A stretch of 64,000 nt of DNA from Armigeres subalbatus. Its lineage: Eukaryota > Arthropoda > Insecta > Diptera > Culicidae. The notes beneath the pieces are model-generated. The model was given only the letters and a program-made list of their open reading frames with translations. It ran no database searches and was not told where the DNA came from. Below, piece after piece: positions 33,958 through 46,031 of this stretch. The position numbers were made by a program, and so were the translations under genes. The stretch covers positions 221,698,307 to 221,762,306 of the forward strand of contig NC_085141.1 in assembly GCF_024139115.2 (NCBI RefSeq). Reading direction: 5' to 3'. Position 1 is the stretch's first letter. Every line of letters starts with the position of its first letter.

Positions 33958-34861
33958 GGGGAAGGTGGGTAGACTTGATTACCGGGGAGACTTGATCACC
34001 CCCTGTTTTATCGAGAACTAAAGTAGTTTTGTTCTAGCGTATTTTTTAGTACAGATCCTCTTGACCAATGAGCTTTATGTGGTGAGTTATTTTTTGGATT
34101 GACAACCTTATTTATTCTGCAGGGCGGTTTGTATGTTTTAACCTTCCTAAAGATTTTTTTATTGGCCACGCAAAATTTGAATAACTTTTCATAACAATGA
34201 CCAAAGTCTTTCATTTTTTCACAGCAACAAGCCATAAATATGCTTATTGATCTGTACTGATGAAAATGTCAACATTCCATCAAAGTTTTAGGATATTTGG
34301 ATTTGAAGTTATTGCCTCAATATGGGGACACTTGATCCGCCGTTAGTCACCCATACAAAAATTTGGCGAAAAAATTCAAAAAAATATAAATCTGTTCTTA
34401 GGCTTCTAATTTTTTGTAGATTTGACGGATTTGATGAAGGGTTGGCAGGAAAAATTATGTATTGCGTAGATCTCATAGAAAGGGGATCAATTCTCCCCAA
34501 ATTTAAAAATGCATGTGCTGTCGAATTCAGTAACAAAAATCGTTCATGTATACGCACAGCGATTCGATAATTCCACGTATTTTGAAGGGAAAATATTTAA
34601 AAAATCTGAGGGCACCTTTCTAATTTTATCAAAGCAAGTTCTTGGAGAGGGATCGATTTCCCCCGAATGTTTTCAAAGTCGATTTTTGACAGCACTCCAA
34701 AAAATCAATTCTGTATCAATAGCAACAATAATTTAAAGACTGTCATACATCAGTAAAGTTGAATACTATATTTCTTAGCGAGTCTGTGTGAAAATCGCGA
34801 ACCTATGTTTATTTATTTTTGGTTGTGATAGAAAAGGGGATCAAGTCTACCCAGTCTTCCC
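33958..34861. mobile_element. 904-bp TA-flanked MITE-like element
   Basis: The ends are GGGGAAGGTGGGTAGACTTG and the inverse CAAGTCTACCCAGTCTTCCC. TA flanks both sides (33956-33957, 34862-34863). Inside are further dispersed variants such as GGGGACACTTGATCC and GGGGATCAATTCTCCCC. Short open frames (75-82 codons) have no transposase motif. Terminus form and TA duplication suggest a Tc1/mariner-type non-autonomous element. Confidence 0.75.
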
Positions 34862-34863
34862 TA

Positions 34864-37079
34864 CTTGTATTATTAGTAAGGTTGAAATGACAAGTCTGTC
34901 AGGTTCATTTACCTGTCAAAATTCATCCGACAGTCAATGCGGCGATAAATGATTTGTTTATGTTTTTCTGCATGTTTGTGAAAAGAATACTGCGATAGGT
35001 ATACTGCCGCTAACCGCAAGTCGAGCATATCTGTATATGGGCCTCCATAGGGGAGGAGAAGACCACTAGCTGTCATCGAGAGAAAAAGTAGAATCATTGA
35101 AATTTCACACGGTGTGGTATAGGAAATGAAGTATATTTTTGTTATAAAACAAAAATTAAGGACGTTTCTCAAAAAAATCTTGGTTTACGGGGTTAGAATT
35201 TAAAAAGCACACAAAATAGACATGATATCTGATATCATGATATATTTTTTTTCGAATAAGCAGTAAATGCTTAAGATTGTTGAATTTCTAATGAGCATGA
35301 GCATGAGCATGAGCATGAGATGACCGTACAATTCGTAGTTGCTACTCCGTGATTGACCAGAACTAGCGGAATTGCACAGGGAACCAACAGATGGGACTTG
35401 GGATTAGCACTCCATCCTCAATGTGCACGTTCCGAAAGCTCAACTTTTAATGGGTCAATAACGGCGCCGGCCACGTCCTTACGATCATCGAGGAAAGGGA
35501 AGGAATGTTAGTGTAACAACCGTTGTTTTAGAGACCGACGAATCGTCTGCATCTCTACGGTTGTTACGGGAAGGAGTATTGTAAGTTGGGAGAGGAAGTG
35601 TCATTACTTAGATCAGGATTCACTTTGGTAAGTGATGTAATCCAAGTAACTAGCATGTTAATGTTGACGCGAGAACAAAGTATAGATGAGTTACGGACAG
35701 TTTTGTCAGTCAGTCAGTTTTGTCATTGTTCACCCAACGTAAGGGCAGACAATCAATTGCTCCCGTAGAGCTATTGTTAATTTATCTTTTACCTGTTCGC
35801 GATATTCAGCTAGCGTGATTGTTTTATATTCATCTAACGCGAAGAAAAATAATCAATATCTTAGCGATAGACTTGTTTATTTGTACTTTAGGTTGACCAC
35901 CAACAACCAACAATGATTATGAATTACATCTATGTGTTTCCAACGTGATTTCAAACAATCTATCCTTCGTGGCGAGTGCTTGTTTATTAGTGATTCTGTT
36001 AAACTGCGGCGCTGTTTTTCATTTACTCGATGTTATTTTCTCAACTCGAACGCAAATAATCAATCGTTCACGGAAAGCTATTGTATATGCCTATTCTGAA
36101 CTAGTCGATTTGTATTTGACAATATAAAGTTAATAATTACGACGATATTACGCGATATTCCAACACTGTTTAATTCGTTGTTAGGAGCTGGAAAGTTATG
36201 GTAAAATGAAAATTGAGAATTGTCAATATTTTAATAACATACAACCAACCAGCGGACGGTAGATTTTAACACAATTATGCACAAAAATCCGCACAAAACC
36301 CCGGCATACACAAATCTGGAAGACTCCAATACAAACGCCGCACCAAAATTTTACATTTCAATACAATACAATTGTAAGATTTGTTTTTGTCGTATTTTTG
36401 GTTATTAAATACTGCAGATAATAGGGTTACTGCTTCTAGACTTCATCCCATAGCTCCGACATTCATCCCACGAAACATGGGAAAGGAATTTGATTTGTTT
36501 CTTATTTTTGTGATTTATTTCAGCAGTAAGCACTCACTCCTGTTAGCAAAAAAAAAAACGGCGAAATTGGTGCATTATTTCTTTGTTTTACGATGAGATG
36601 AATATGTTCAGTGAGATGGAAAATGGAACAGTTTCCCTAGTAGATTGTTGTTTTGTGATCGTGATCATGTGTTCCATCCTGTTCCATCTCAATTGAAGTC
36701 TTTAACCCTGTCTGTCCTAGGAAAACAATTTTAGTGAATGTGAGTAGGTCATTTGAGAAGCATAACTTTTGAACCCATTTACCGATGTCCACCAAATTTG
36801 GAACCCGTATTTTCTGTTTAAGGTAGACTATATTAGCCTGGGTAGGAGTATCATAGCTGAATGAGAGAGAGGATATTCATTAAACGAACAGTTTAGTATA
36901 GCTTTTTATCGCATGGGTCAATTCAAACCAAATTTGTAAACACGTATTCTCTACCCAAAGGAAACTATTATAGAGAGGCTGGGAGGGACTTTGGACTTTG
37001 CTTAGAAAACGACTTAAATTAAAATCCCTCTTATTTAGTTTATTCGAGGTTTTTTGACATTGTACAATGTTCCGAAAAC
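34864..37079. other. Unassigned 2.2 kb with minor repeats
   Basis: 35295-35320 is a short GAGCAT/GCATGA microsatellite. 34960-35290 is loosely related, in inverted orientation, to about 40740-40985 (shared CGCAAGTCGAGCATATCTGTATATGG and TTAAGATTGTTGAATTTCTAA motifs). 35513-35570 starts TGTAACAACCGTTGTTTTAG and closes with ACGGTTGTTAC, a hairpin that could be an LTR edge, but no matching end or duplication was found. Confidence 0.4.
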
Positions 37080-37620
37080 AAATTTCTCGAATTCCTCAAA
37101 AATAGCAAATCCTTGATAATAACATTTTCCCGGTAATAACATTTCCCCAAAAATGACGAAAATGATATTTTCCAAAAGTGATTCTTACCGATACACATAT
37201 CCCAGAATATGACATTTCCCTGAAAATGACATATCCCTGAATGAAGCAGTCCATTAACATAACACTATTTGGCCTAAGGTCATTCGACATGAATTATGAA
37301 CAGCATCAGAAAAATCTTTCATAGAAAGCATGCATTTGCTGGGTATAAAGCAATGAAAATTGTTACCCTTCATCGAAATCATGGTTTGCCCATTGAAAAG
37401 CAATGATTAATGTTTTTCCTTCTGGATGGTGGATGTGATTGCTTCTTTAAAAGTAGGCATTTGCCCGGAATAAGGCAATGGTGGGTGTGATCCCTTCTTT
37501 AAAAATATAAATAATGAATGAATAAAGCATCGGTGGATGTTTTTCCTTTTTTAGCAATTGACGTTTGCCCGGAATAAGGCTATTCAAAACAACGATCCCT
37601 TCTTCAAGATCAGTCAATGT
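37080..37620. repeat. Degenerate short-period repeats
   Basis: 37100-37250 repeats ATGACATTTCCCNGAA-like units of about 20-25 bp. 37330-37620 repeats TTTGCCCGGAATAAGGCAATG with GTGATCCCTTCTTTAAAA at intervals of about 80 bp. No gene is supported. Confidence 0.6.
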
Positions 37621-37982
37621 TTCCAAAAGCCTTCTATTAATCAAATCTTGAAGTATCAATAAGTTAACACAATCACTCTGCTGACCAATTCGTTTTATCT
37701 TTTTCTGATTGTGAAAAAAACTGAAAACCAAACTGGCAATTCCGAGCAAGGCCGGGTACATAAAGCTAGTATATAAATATTTTTCGCAGTGTACAGTCAT
37801 ATTTGCATTATTACAGCTTAATATGAACATTTTTGTATGAAATTTCAATGGGAGAACCTGATTTACATTCCAATGATTTGATTACATGCATTGTCATTCC
37901 CATGAAATGTTGAAAAAAGAATTTTCACAATTTTGTTAAAAAAAACCCTGATTAATCCACCTAGCGGTGATGGTGCCTTTCT

Positions 37983-39734
37983 CGTGCATTATAAAAATAG
38001 TATTTTGGCCATTACTCTTGAGCCCATAGTCCGATCTGGCCAATTTTCAATAGGAAACAATGGGAGAGTATTCTGCGTCGAATGCAACTTGTTGCGAGTA
38101 AATCGGTTAAGGATAAGTGCCTGAAAAATGAGTGACATTTTTTTACTCAATTTTTCTATAAAAAAGTGGTATTTTGACCATAACTTCCGAGCCCATAGTC
38201 CGATCTGACCAATTTTCAATAGGAAACAATGGTAGAGTATCCTGCGTCGAATGCAATCAATCAATCAATAATGACAAGAACGAAGAAGCTATTTATGATG
38301 GTTAGTAGTGAATGTAAATTTGGAAACTAATAGCTCTTGAAGGTTGGACACATAATTGTTAATATCGTTTTAAATTTATATTGGAGAGGTCTTGAGAGAA
38401 GTCGACCGATTATTGTGCCCGTGCTAATTTTTGTTGAAGTTATGATTTTCGCGAGAGTTAGAGGGAGCAGATACACAATACACAAACGACATCAAATATG
38501 GGTAATTTCAGGTGAACAAATAGTAATTTGTTGAAAAAACTCAATATTAAACACATTTTGAACAACTTAATTTAATTTTGTGCTGTAAAATGACCAATAG
38601 TATTTGGACCCTACACTACTAAAGATCCACACATATTTAATGGCAAAGATCCATAGATTTTACTTACAAATTATATAAGCGCACACAAAATTATTATGCG
38701 CGGTTACAACTAATAAAATCTATATCTAAATAAATTTTAGGTGTGGACCCGAATGAGCAATTATTTTTATTAATGTGTGGGTCCATGCCGATTATTTTAC
38801 GGTGGGGCTATTGCAAAAATTTATAAAGGCCATTACTCTTGAGCCCATAGTCCGATCTGGCCAATTTTCAATAGGAAACAATGGGAGAGTATTCTGCGTC
38901 GAATGCAACTTGTTGCGAGTAAATCGGTTAAGGATAAGTGCCTGAAAAATGAGTGACATTTTTTTACTCAATTTTTCTATAAAAATGTGGTATTTTGACC
39001 ATAACTTCCGAGCCCATAGTTCGATCTGACCAATTTTCAATAGGAAACAATGGCAAAGTATCCTGCGTCGAATGCAACTTGTTGCGAGTAAAACGGTTAA
39101 GGATAAGTACCTGAAAAATGAGTGACATTTTTTTCTGTAAAAAAATGGTATTTTAGCCATAACTTCCGAGCCCATAGTCCGATCTGACCAATTTTCAATA
39201 GGAAACAATGGCAGAATGTCCTGCGTCGAATGCAACTTGTTGCGAGTAAATCGGTTAAGGATAAGTACCTGAAAAATGAGTGACATTTTTTTTTGGGTGG
39301 GTGCGCACAGACGCACACACATACACACACACACACACACACACATACACACAGACATCACCTCAATTCGTCGAACTGAGTCATTCGGTACATTACACTA
39401 TGGGTCTCCAGTCCTTATATAAAAATTTTGATTTTGCCTTTACGTATACTTTGTATACTAGAAAGGCAAAATTGGTATTTTGGCCAAAGTCCCCGACCCC
39501 ATAGTCCGATCTGGCCAATTTTCAATAGGAAACAATGGGACAGGATTATGCGTCGAATGCAACTTGTTTTGGTTGGTGTTTTGGCCATAACTTCCGATCC
39601 CATGGTCCGATCTGACCAATTTTCAATAAGAAACAATGGTAGAGTATCCTGCGTCGAATGCAACTTGTTGCGAGTGAATCAGTTAAGGATAAGTACCTAA
39701 AAATGAGTGACATTTTTTTGGGTTGGTGCGCACA

Positions 39735-39813
<79 letters not shown>

Positions 39814-39955
39814 ACAGACATCACCTCAATTCGTCGAGCTGAGTCGATCGGTATATAACACTATGGGTCTCCGGGTCTTATATAAAAAGTTTGTTTTTGG
39901 AGCGATCATATAGCCTTTACGTATACTTAGTATACGAGAAAGGCAAAAATAAACA
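37983..39955. repeat. Interspersed/tandem ~160-bp repeat family with CA microsatellites
   Basis: Units share CCCATAGTCCGATCTG, CCAATTTTCAATAGGAAACA, GCGTCGAATGCAACTTGTTG and GGATAAGTACCTGAAAAATG. Copies start near 38000, 38165, 38825, 38990, 39145, 39480 and 39580. Two copies end in a GTGCGCACAGAC leader, a CA run, then GACATCACCTCAATTCGTCG and CACTATGGGTCTCC, and finally CTTTACGTATACTTAGTATACGAGAAAGGC. 38266-38820 is an unrelated insert. The 189-codon minus-strand frame is a repeat artefact. This looks like a dispersed repeat that has amplified locally. Confidence 0.82.
39735..39810. repeat. CA microsatellite
   Basis: An almost pure CA run of about 70 bp, with one TA interruption at its right end. 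A shorter run lies at 39317-39350 in the sister unit. Confidence 0.95.
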
Positions 39956-39960
39956 TCAGT

Positions 39961-41498
39961 TTGTTCATAACAGACATATAGGCAAGAAGATCATCCCGAA
40001 ACGGAACATGAAAATTAAATGGAGTATCGACTATAGGAAAGCAATTTCCTATTATGGACCGCCAATGGTTATACTATAGGGCAAATTTAGCCATACTTTC
40101 AAATCTAATTTCAACGGATAACGTCGCGTATCTGAGTTTTTTTTTGTATGTATCATGCAAGGGAGATGCAGAACTCCATATTAGATATTACACGAGAATA
40201 AAATGTAGGAAACTTCCTCGCCTTATGGCAGGAAGTGCAAAATTCCGCTATTAGGGGTCCACTATTGGTTTTTTTTACCTTACCGTGTTAAACGAGAGTG
40301 AAGGTTTTTTTTTCAAATTAACGCGCTGTTGTCGTAGAGAAACGGGAAGCTACGACAGAACGGATGTGGATGGTTGATTTGTCTTTACTCAACATACAAG
40401 CACGCAAATTGTATCGAAAATCAAATTGTTCATGTTACTGTTATGGGCGGTGAGGGTATAATGGGTTCATCGTTCCCATGGACCGCTCCCAGTTGGGCGT
40501 TCGGATAACATATCAGAAGTAACCCGATGAAGGTGCGGAAAAGTTCAAACAAATATATCTTAAAGTAGCATGAAAAGAGCTCACCAAAGTATTGTCCTTC
40601 TTGTATCCAAAAAAATATCATGCAGACATCCTGAGAGCACGTAACACTGTTACAGTGTCCTTCATCAGCACTTTTCACTATTTAATTAACACCAGCGTCT
40701 GAAAAGTAATAAAATTTGGCTGATGCTTGAGAAAAATGACGCTTGAAAAAAAAATACATCTCGCTTAAGATTGTTGAATTTCTAACCCCACAAACTAAAA
40801 TTTGTTTGACAAAAAAAATCCATAACTTTCTAGAGACATTTTAATTATCATTTTCTATATCGAGCCACGTCAAATTTCCATGGTTCTACTTTTTCTCTAA
40901 AATTTTTCCAGGTGGCAGCACTGATGAAGGAACCTCTCCCATATACAGATGTGCTCGACTTGCGGTTAGCGACAGTATACACGGAAAACGAATTTATTAT
41001 CCTTCTCTCTTCAATTTATTGATTTAATCCGGTATCGTGGTATTGGCATGGTATTGGAGTGGTTTTTTTGTGCGGATTTTGGGATTGACATGGATTTTAA
41101 TTATTGCGATTTGTACTTACGGGTTTCAATTTACGTGTTTTGCGGGACTTATGCGTTTTTTTGGATTTTTTTAGAGCAATAATTGAAATTTTTTAAATTA
41201 TTATGAAATTTAGGCGATTTCTTGAAAGATAAATCAATTCAAAATTAAAGTTCAAAATTCTTACTGATGATAATATCGCATCAAATTTTATTAAAAATTT
41301 AAGTAGTTTTTCCTTTCTTTTCCATGATTGTTATCAAAAATAGGGCAAGATGCATGGCCCCACCCGAGATTGTTTAGTATAACAACTCACATTTGAATAA
41401 AGTCATACTTAGGTAAACTAAAGCTACTAAACTTTGCTTTGAGTAATATGTTTTTACGTGGATTAGGGTAAACTACATGGTGTTAGAAGAGTTATTTT
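39961..41498. other. Unassigned 1.5 kb
   Basis: No open frame above about 80 codons and no recognisable domain. 40740-40985 is a diverged inverted relative of 34960-35290. Confidence 0.4.
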
Positions 41499-41737
41499 AA
41501 TTCAAGACAAAATTTTCAAAACGACTTATCTGCATTTGTAAACAAAGATTGAAACGTCGATTTGACGATTCTGATTGCACTCCCACGCAAACCAACACCA
41601 TCAATAGGTAGCTGAAGGTTTCCGCTACCTGTTGATGGTGTTCATTTGCGTGGGGATGCTATAATATTCGTCAAATCAACGTTTTAATCTTTGTTCACAA
41701 AAGCAGATAAGTCGTTTTGAAAATTTTGTCTTGAATT
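41499..41737. mobile_element. 239-bp palindromic MITE-like repeat
   Basis: The left arm AATTCAAGACAAAATTTTCA is mirrored by the right end, and the inverse match continues through AAACGACTTATCTGCA, AACAAAGATTGAAACG and onward to a centre at about 41615, where CACCATCAATAGGTAGC faces GCTACCTGTTGATGGTG. Nearly the whole element is one hairpin. No clear target duplication was identified. Confidence 0.78.
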
Positions 41738-41874
41738 GACGTCAGCGCTTAAAGTATTTCTTCTTTCTCGAGAGTTATTTGAAAAATTTCATAATTCTCA
41801 GTTTTGTATTGGAACGAGAAATTTTGGGACCTTCAGTGAAGCTATGGGTCTGGAGGAAAACACGGGAAGTCTGA

Positions 41875-42840
41875 GCAGTGACGAACCGGTTGAGTGTATG
41901 ACGTTGCCATACCGAGGCAGTCGCATCCGCAGAATTGCAGGTCACTACCATACATAAGTATACTTGTGGAGCGAGTATAATGCAGATCTTCGAGCAACCT
42001 GCGTCAGTGCTAGAAAAAGATTGCAATGGGCACGCTCGGTGAAGGGAGGGAGCAACGTATCGAGCTATTCAAAGTGGCGAGATTGTCCCTAAACAAGGCC
42101 GTTAAAGAGAGCAAGAAAGCCTGCTTCGAGAGACTGTACCAGAGCGCCAACTCGAACCCATGAGGATGCGCCTATCAGATGGTGATGGCCTAAACAGGAG
42201 GAGCACTGGCTTCTTCGAGCGATTTCCAATGAGGGACGATAATTGAAATAATATTCCCGCACCACGGCCCAACCCATTGGCCGCCAGCAGCGCATGTAGG
42301 AGCAGACGATGTAGTCCAAGGCAAAGTCCCTCGACCCGAGTAAAGCATCTGTTCCGGACGGGATCGCGAACAAGGTAGCTGAAGGCAGCCATAATTACAA
42401 ATTCGAACATGTTCAGGTAGGCTATGCAGAGGTGCCTGGGAAGAGATATTGTTTGGTCGTGTTATCAAAACCTGGAATGCCTCCAGAAGACAATGCACAG
42501 ACCAATCTGTCTAATAGATATTGTAGGGAAGCTACTGAAGAAGTTTATCCTGAACAAGTTGTCGCCGTACTTGGAGAAGGCGGGAGGATGTCGAGCTAGC
42601 AATTCGGCTTTGGCAAAGGACAGTATAAATACACTGGGCGCCATTAAATCGGTGCAGAGGTTGTTATCGAATGCAAGCGGTGCGGTATCTATTACTGCGC
42701 AGTGATAACACTCGGAACACTCGGTCGTGCGGAATAAGTTCAATATTGCCTTATGGGCGGAGATTGCGAACTCGTTGCTTCGGCTGGGAGAACCGGTAAG
42801 GTTGTACAAGATTGTAGAGAGTTATATCCATAATCGAGGA
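41875..42840 (+). pseudogene. Decayed R1-type non-LTR retrotransposon, linker and RT start
   Basis: One frame reads VYLWSEYNADLRATCVSARK and LNKAVKESKKACFERLYQSA, then a stop, GCAYQMVMA; these match the linker between endonuclease and RT in R1/LOA-type elements. Farther on, RPICLIDIVGKLLKKFILNK and LSPYLEKAGG are RT motif 1-2 text, and LRLGEPVRLYKIVESY is later RT. The frames shift at least three times and several stops are present. The catalytic part is missing. It runs almost directly into an RTE 3' fragment at 42862, so one element probably broke into or abuts the other. Confidence 0.78.
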
Positions 42841-42861
42841 TGATATACGACGATATAAAGA

Positions 42862-43120
42862 GACATCGGACGTCTGAGGTGGTCTGGGAACGTAGCCACA
42901 ATGTCGGACAGTAACCCGGTTAAAATGGTTCTCGATAAAGATCCGGCGGGCTCAAGAAGGCGAGTTATGCAACAAGCAAGATATATCGATCAGGTTGGAG
43001 ACGATGTGCGGACACTCCATTGTTTGCGTGGTTAGCGATGTGCAGTCATGGACCGAGCATACTGAATACGACTTTTATGTACTGTAAAGACCTCTCCGAC
43101 CTAGTCTGAGTAAACAAATA
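42862..43120 (+). mobile_element. Old RTE 3'-end fragment
   Basis: GTCTGGGAACGTAGCCACAA, ATGTCGGACAGTAACCCGGT, AAAATGGTTCTCGATAAAGA and ATCGATCAGGTTGGAGACGA correspond to the C-terminal pol region WAGHVARMSDSNPVKMVLDN of the RTE copies at 15-17 and 53-57 kb. It is more diverged than those copies and ends with AGTAAACAAATAATA, a decayed tail. Confidence 0.82.
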
Positions 43121-43460
43121 ATACGCGAAGGCTTTTTAGTGATCAATGAGTACCAAATGAATGAACTCTTGGAATTCGTTAACATGCTCCTGGATGATGT
43201 GGAGCGTGACAATATGGTCCTTGCATGATCTTCCGGGTGGAATCTTGCCTGGCACCGTCGAAGAATCTTGTCTGTCTCTCCCTGTATCAGAATAAGGATA
43301 ACTTTGCACTGAACATTGAGAGCAATGTATAGTTACATAATGGCCCACCTGTTTGCCGCACACTGATCCCTTTTTTAACTATAACGCATTCACGGATTGG
43401 TCCTTGCTTGATGAGATATCTTGGAGGAGGCAAACGTCGCAACAAGGTTCCTCCCTAGTG

Positions 43461-44395
43461 GGGTTAGGGACAAAAGGTCGAAAGACAAAACGTCGAAAGA
43501 CAAAAGATCGAAGGGACAAAATGTCGAAAAGGACAAAGGGTCGAAAGGGATAAAAGGTCCAAAGGACAAAACGTCGATCGGGACAAAAGGTCGAGAGGAC
43601 AAAACGTCGAACGGGACAAAAGGTCGTAAGAAAAAAATATGAATAAGATCAAGATGAAAGGGACAAAAGTTTGAAATAGACAAGAAACTGAAACGGAAAG
43701 AATCAATCTCGCAACAGAGTTGACCTACACAGTTGGCAAAAAATCTGCTCTTTTTTCACAATTTTTAACAATTAGATAAAATTTATTCATTGAGTACAAC
43801 TAATAGATAGATGTTTGAGTTTTCTAAATGTCACTTTGATTTATCAAAATGGCGCACGCCGCACATCAAATACACTGGCGTGTATTACACGCAGGTATAT
43901 TTTTAATGCACGCGTCTGCATGGCTGAGGCGTGCCCTATTTTGACAGATCAAAGTAACATTTAGGAAACCTAGACATCAATCTATTGTTTGCACTCATTG
44001 AATGAATTTTATTTAATTGTTAAAAATGGTGAAAAATAAAAGAGCATTTTTTTGCAAACTGTATAGGACAACTCTGTCTTGAGCAATACAGGTTTATTTA
44101 AACAATTTTTTTTTATCTCTAACAGAACTATCTGAATATTCATAATATTGTTTCATAGTCATTACTCCTTCTTTGAAAATGGCTCATTCTTACACTTTGA
44201 TTAATGTGATGAGTGTGTAATTTCTGCTCGAAGTTAAATGCATTTCACAAATTCCTTTGGAATACACAAATCTTGTTATCAGCTTGTTTTTGATCGACCT
44301 TTTGACCTTTTTGTCCTTTTCGACCTTTTGTCCCTTTCGACCTTTTGTCTTTTTCGACCTTTTATCCCTTTCGACCTTTTGTACATGCTCTCGAA
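43461..44395. repeat. Fold-back array of a GGACAAAAGGTCGAAA unit
   Basis: The left arm (43461-43635) has about ten 15-17-bp units of the form GGACAAAAGGTCGAAA. The right arm (about 44290-44390) has the inverse, CGACCTTTTGTCCCTTTCG. The loop of about 650 bp contains a separate palindromic MITE (43714-44077). Architecture matches the other fold-back loci although the unit sequence differs. Short frames in the array are artefacts. Confidence 0.86.
43714..44077. mobile_element. 364-bp long-TIR MITE nested in the fold-back loop
   Basis: The ends are ACAGAGTTGACCTACACAGT and the inverse of ACAGAGTTGTCCTATACAGT. Arms of about 110 bp match with scattered differences, through TTTTTAACAATTAGATAAAA and beyond. 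The centre holds CACGCCAGTG-like short palindromes. No clear target duplication. Non-coding. Confidence 0.78.
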
Positions 44396-44499
44396 AAACC
44401 CGTAGAGGTTCCAGACATTTTCTTTTTTTTTCCCTGCCAGGATTTTGCCTTTATTTTTCTCCAGAAACTAGTACTAATTTGTACTAATTTGTACTTGAT

Positions 44500-44572
44500 A
44501 GTCATATGACTAATGCTGCTGCCTCATGCGCAGGAGGTTGTGCGTTCAATCCCATGCTCCGTCCATCCTTCA
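44500..44572 (+). other. Possible decayed tRNA-like SINE head
   Basis: GTCATATGACTAATGCTGC followed by GTGCGTTCAATCCCATGC resembles A-box and B-box spacing, but a cloverleaf is not convincing and no SINE body was recognised. Confidence 0.3.
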
Positions 44573-44898
44573 AATTTGTATTTTTCAACATATTTCTCAT
44601 GTTCAAACAATCGTTTAAACTGAAAACTTTATTCTATTTTAACTATTCTAACGTTTGCATTTAAAATTTTAAATAAAAATCTCAATAGGAAGTCCAAGGG
44701 AAAAATGGTTACATCGCTGCATGTGCTTGGCCGGGGGTCGGTGCAACCAAACCCAAACAGTGGAAAACTACTTGGCGAACATGAACATACATTTGATTAA
44801 GCGGAAGTTGCGTCCACTGGTTTCGGAGCTGCAGCCATTCGAAAAAAAGTCAATTTTTTAATGCAAACTTAGTAGGGTTTGGGTCACCGTGAACTTTT

Positions 44899-44962
44899 AT
44901 ATCGTTAATTTGTTGATATTTTTTTAAGAATTCGCCGAAAAATATTAACAAATTAACGATAT
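44899..44962. other. Hairpin, 25-bp stem and 14-nt loop
   Basis: 44899-44923 (ATATCGTTAATTTGTTGATA plus five T) pairs with 44938-44962 at 24 of 25 positions. Isolated, AT-rich; could be a MITE remnant or, less likely, a small-RNA precursor. Confidence 0.8.
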
Positions 44963-45484
44963 GCTTATAACGTTTGCACTAACGTTAGCAGTTACTGATA
45001 GATTTGGAAATGAACAAAAAAGCTCGTTTACTACATCCTATTAGAAATCCAACGCTTGTTTTCCTATCACATTGGTAACTCGTGACCTAAGACGAACCTC
45101 TGCTTCTCGAACCTAACCCAAAATTTCCAATTAATTCCGCATGAATGCAAGTGCAGAGGTATATTTGGCTTGCAGCGGGCTAGTGATTGAGTTCTAGTCC
45201 CAGGCGAACATCTGTTGGTTCTGTGTACAAGAATAGCTGATGTGGTCATAACGGAAAGGCAACTATGGGCGGTAAATCAATCAAAAATAACTTAAGAACC
45301 TAATACTAATTTGTCAGGAATGCGCATAAATATGGTCATTTCCCCAAAACATGTTCCGAAATTTGGTTATACACTCTTAACGGAAGTCACATTCCTGCGA
45401 CACCCGGAACCTGTTACAGATTGGCCAGTAAGTCTTGCTGCCTTGATAGTCATCTCCTTGAAAAAAAAAAACAAAAATTTGATA

Positions 45485-46029
45485 CCGTCATCTGGGGGGA
45501 AGATGATCACTTTTAAGACAAAACTTGCAATAAAAATGTGTGTTTACATTTTAAATCCAAACAAATATTTTTTAAACATGTACTGCTATACGTTGCAATA
45601 ATAAACAAAATTAGTTTCCTGAAATGCGTTCGCATTAATTAAATTAAATTAAATTAGCACATTTTTTCGAGTAATCTGGTTTGGGGTGAAGTTGATCAAA
45701 ACAACTCTACTAAAATCATTATGAACCCTGCCGTCAAAATACACCAGATTATTTAAATAAATGTTGAATTTACCACGTAAAGAAGTCTAGGAAGTCAATA
45801 TTTGAAACGAAAATAGGTTCATTTATGACTATCTCTCGCTTACTTCCACGAACTACACTTTAATGATTATGATCGAAAAACTTGGATTCTCTACCTAGCA
45901 GTGACATTACTTGAACAGATAATATGATAGACCAACTAGAGCACCGTTTCATAAAAAAATTAGGCACTTTTAACTGACACATCAAATGACCATCTTCGCC
46001 TGAATGATCATCTTCCCCCCATATGACGG
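45485..46029. mobile_element. 545-bp TA-flanked MITE-like element
   Basis: The ends are CCGTCATCTGGGGGGAAGAT and the inverse of CCGTCATATGGGGGGAAGAT, extending through GATCA (about 26 bp, one mismatch). TA lies at 45483-45484 and 46030-46031. A related motif, TTTGGGGTGAAGTTGATCA, is found inside at about 45680. No transposase is seen. Consistent with a mariner-type non-autonomous element. Confidence 0.76.
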
Positions 46030-46031
46030 TA

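Larger units (their letters stand above)
44396..45484. other. Unassigned 1.1 kb with one strong hairpin
   Basis: No gene is supported. Contains a tRNA-like scrap near 44500-44570 and the 25-bp-stem hairpin at 44899-44962. Confidence 0.4.

Noticed and set aside
35513..35905. Possible LTR starting TGTAACAACCG and ending CAACCAACA
   Set aside because: Flanks do not share a 4-6-bp duplication and no second copy or pol is present; only the hairpin is certain.
38792..39361. 189-codon minus-strand frame
   Set aside because: Reads across a CA microsatellite and repeated ~160-bp units; the peptide repeats with the DNA unit.
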